Assembly (NCBI RefSeq): GCF_910591885.1
Contig: NC_063275.1
Location: 6,250,501-6,314,500, forward strand
Source: Bombus terrestris
Lineage: Eukaryota; Arthropoda; Insecta; Hymenoptera; Apidae
Direction: 5' to 3'
Length of the DNA stretch: 64,000 nt
In this document: positions 62,497 through 64,000 of the stretch, piece by piece
Numbering within the stretch: the stretch's first letter is position 1
How the letters are laid out: the number at the start of each line of letters is the position of its first letter
Notes under the pieces: generated by a model
Databases searched by the model: none
Seen by the model: the letters and a program-made list of their open reading frames with translations, nothing else
Told to the model about the DNA's origin: nothing
Made by a program: the position numbers and the translations under genes

Positions 62497-64000
62497 TAAT
62501 AGTTCGACGAAGTACAGTGCAACGTGAGTACCAGTATCGCTGAGAAAACTTGGAACTAACAGGAACTAAATGTAAGGAAATATAAAGTATATGTATAACC
62601 AGGAAGTTGAAACTAATGAAAATATATGTTAGGAACTATGAAGTATGTGTGTAGCATGAAAATTGTAATCGTTGCTTGCTCGCAGCGTGCGCTCGTAAAA
62701 ATCTAGTCCAACCTCACAACCGATGCGGCTCGCTCTCAAATTTGAAGTAAATCGCCTTCTTATCGAAGGTCGAACGCCAGTGGGATTGGTTTTATGTTAG
62801 GCTATAGTTTTTCGAGCGAGCGCAGCGAGCGAGCAATGCCTAAACGTGCGTCTCAATCCAATTCATTGGCACGTAGGCACATAGAAATAATTGCACCTGC
62901 CCGAAGAGCCGGAAGCTTTTATCGAATTGCTCACTGAGCAAAGTTTACATGTTATCAATAGTTTTACACAAGGAGTAATAGTTCGACGAAGTACAGTGCA
63001 ACGTGAGTACCAGTATCGCTGAGAAAACTTGGAAATAACCGGAACCGAATGTAAGGAAATATGAAGTATATGTATAACCAGGAAGTTGAAACTAATGAAA
63101 ATATATGTTAGGAATTATATAGAATGTGTGTAGCATAAAATTGTAATCGTTGCTCGCTCCGCACGCTCGTAAAAAAATGGTCCAACCTCACAACCGATCC
63201 GGCTCGCTCGCAAATTTGAAGTAAATCGCCTCCATATCGAAGGACGAACGCAGGTGGGATTAGTTTTAGGTTAGGCTATAGTTTTTCGAGCGAGCGCAGC
63301 GAGCGAGAAATGCGTAAACGTGCGTCACAAACCAATTGATTAGCACGTAGGTGCACAGAAATATTTGCACCAGCCCGAGGAGCCGGAAGCTTTTATCGAA
63401 TTGCTCACTGAGCAAAGTTTACATGTTATCAATAGTTTTACACAAAGAGTAATAGTTCGACGAAGTACAGTGCAACGTGAGTACCAGTATCGCTGAGAAA
63501 ACTTGGAACTAACCGGAACTAAATGTAAGGAAATATAAAGTATATGTATAACCAGGAAGTTGAAACTAATGAAAATATATGTTAGGAACTATGAAGTATG
63601 TGTGTAGCATGAAAATTGTAATCGTTGCTTGATCGCAGCGTGCGCTCGTAAAAATCTAGTCCAACCTCACAACCGATGCGGCTCGCTCTCAAATTTGAAG
63701 TAAATCGCCTTCTTATCGAAGGTCGAACGCCAGTGGGATTGGTTTTATGTTAGGCTATAGTTTTTCGAGCGAGCGCAGCGAGCGAGCAATGCCTAAACGT
63801 GCGTCTCAATCCAATTCATTGGCACGTAGGCACATAGAAATAATTGCACCTGCCCGAAGAGCCGGAAGCTTTTATCGATTTGCTCACTGAGCAAAGTTTA
63901 CATGTTATCAATAGTTTTACACAAAGAGTAATAGTTCGACGAAGTACAGTGCAACGTGAGTACCAGTATCGCTGAGAAAAATTGGAAATAACCGGAACTA
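62497..64000 (+). repeat. Last three full units and a 72-bp partial unit
   Basis: Starts 62497 A-y, 62976 B, 63450 A-y, 63929 (partial). The B unit has two unusual changes, GGAACCGAATG and AATATGAAG. The unit at 63450 repeats the GCTTGATCGCAG and ATCGATTTGCTC marks of 50659. The final unit is cut by the window edge while still in phase. Confidence 0.92.

Larger units (their letters stand above)
1..64000. repeat. Satellite DNA array, 474/479-bp monomers
   Basis: Every base belongs to a head-to-tail repeat, all units in the same orientation. Units were delimited by the recurring TAATAGTTCG start. Spacing is 479 (class A) or 474 (class B), with a few 473, 475, 478 and 480 variants and five 671-bp fused units. 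Class A reads GCTTGCTCGCAGCG then AAAAATCTAGTCC in its middle; class B reads GCTCGCTCCGCACGC then AAAAAAATGGTCC. The central segment is usually CTTCTTATCGAAGGTCG in A and CTCCATATCGAAGGACG in B. The right third is type x (CGTAAACG, TTGATTAGCACG), y (CCTAAACG, TTCATTGGCACG) or z (TTGATTGGCACGAAGG). Most differences between units are shared substitutions, the pattern expected of concerted evolution by unequal exchange and conversion. The array is untruncated at both edges. A centromeric, pericentromeric or subtelomeric location is inference; no flanking sequence is visible. Confidence 0.99.

Noticed and set aside
1..64000. CRISPR array
   Set aside because: Repeats are 474-479 bp with no short repeat-spacer pattern and no unique spacers.
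1..64000. Tandem gene family or rDNA-type array
   Set aside because: No coding frame or rRNA/tRNA-like segment is kept across units, and indels between classes are not in multiples of three.

Overview
The whole window is one uninterrupted tandem satellite DNA array. I see no gene, tRNA, rRNA, transposon or non-repeat sequence. It starts exactly on a monomer boundary and ends 72 bases into another monomer, so the array runs on past both edges. I count 133 repeat starts (TAATAGTTCG or a close variant): 127 full-length units, 5 fused units of 671 bp and 1 partial unit. The organism is a eukaryote and this is probably constitutive heterochromatin. Monomers are about 42% GC and not depleted in CpG (about 30 CpG in the first 480 bases by hand count). 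Many monomers carry a TTAGGTTAGG stretch, which matches two insect-type telomere units. Together these point weakly to an arthropod. I cannot name the species or the satellite family.

Two monomer classes dominate. Class A is 479 bp and class B is 474 bp. They differ by 5 bp in and next to a GC-rich stretch, and by many linked substitutions. In the best ordered part (1439-9535) A and B alternate, giving a 953-bp dimer. Elsewhere A-A and B-B neighbours break the alternation and form trimer, pentamer and octamer higher-order repeats with offsets of 1,432, 2,385, about 3,815 and 4,008 bp. The right-hand third of a unit also comes in three linked types, called x, y and z below.

A rare fused unit, missing about 282 bp relative to a dimer, occurs five times with the same junction (13831, 26910, 34256, 53048, 57056). 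It sits in a constant neighbourhood: a 478-bp unit and a marked A unit before it, and a B-prime unit after it. It therefore works as a tracer of large segmental duplications inside the array. Copies 1-3 form one lineage and copies 4-5 another. A relative without the fusion lies at 480-3818.

Each monomer has recurring internal structure: an AT-rich left half with a diverged 30-bp direct repeat, two GC-rich arms forming a long-range inverted repeat, a mirror repeat inside the second arm, a 10-bp palindrome, and a short perfect hairpin near the right end. These are the elements most likely to matter for folding, breakage and recombination. Open reading frames that can be drawn through the array are repeat by-products.
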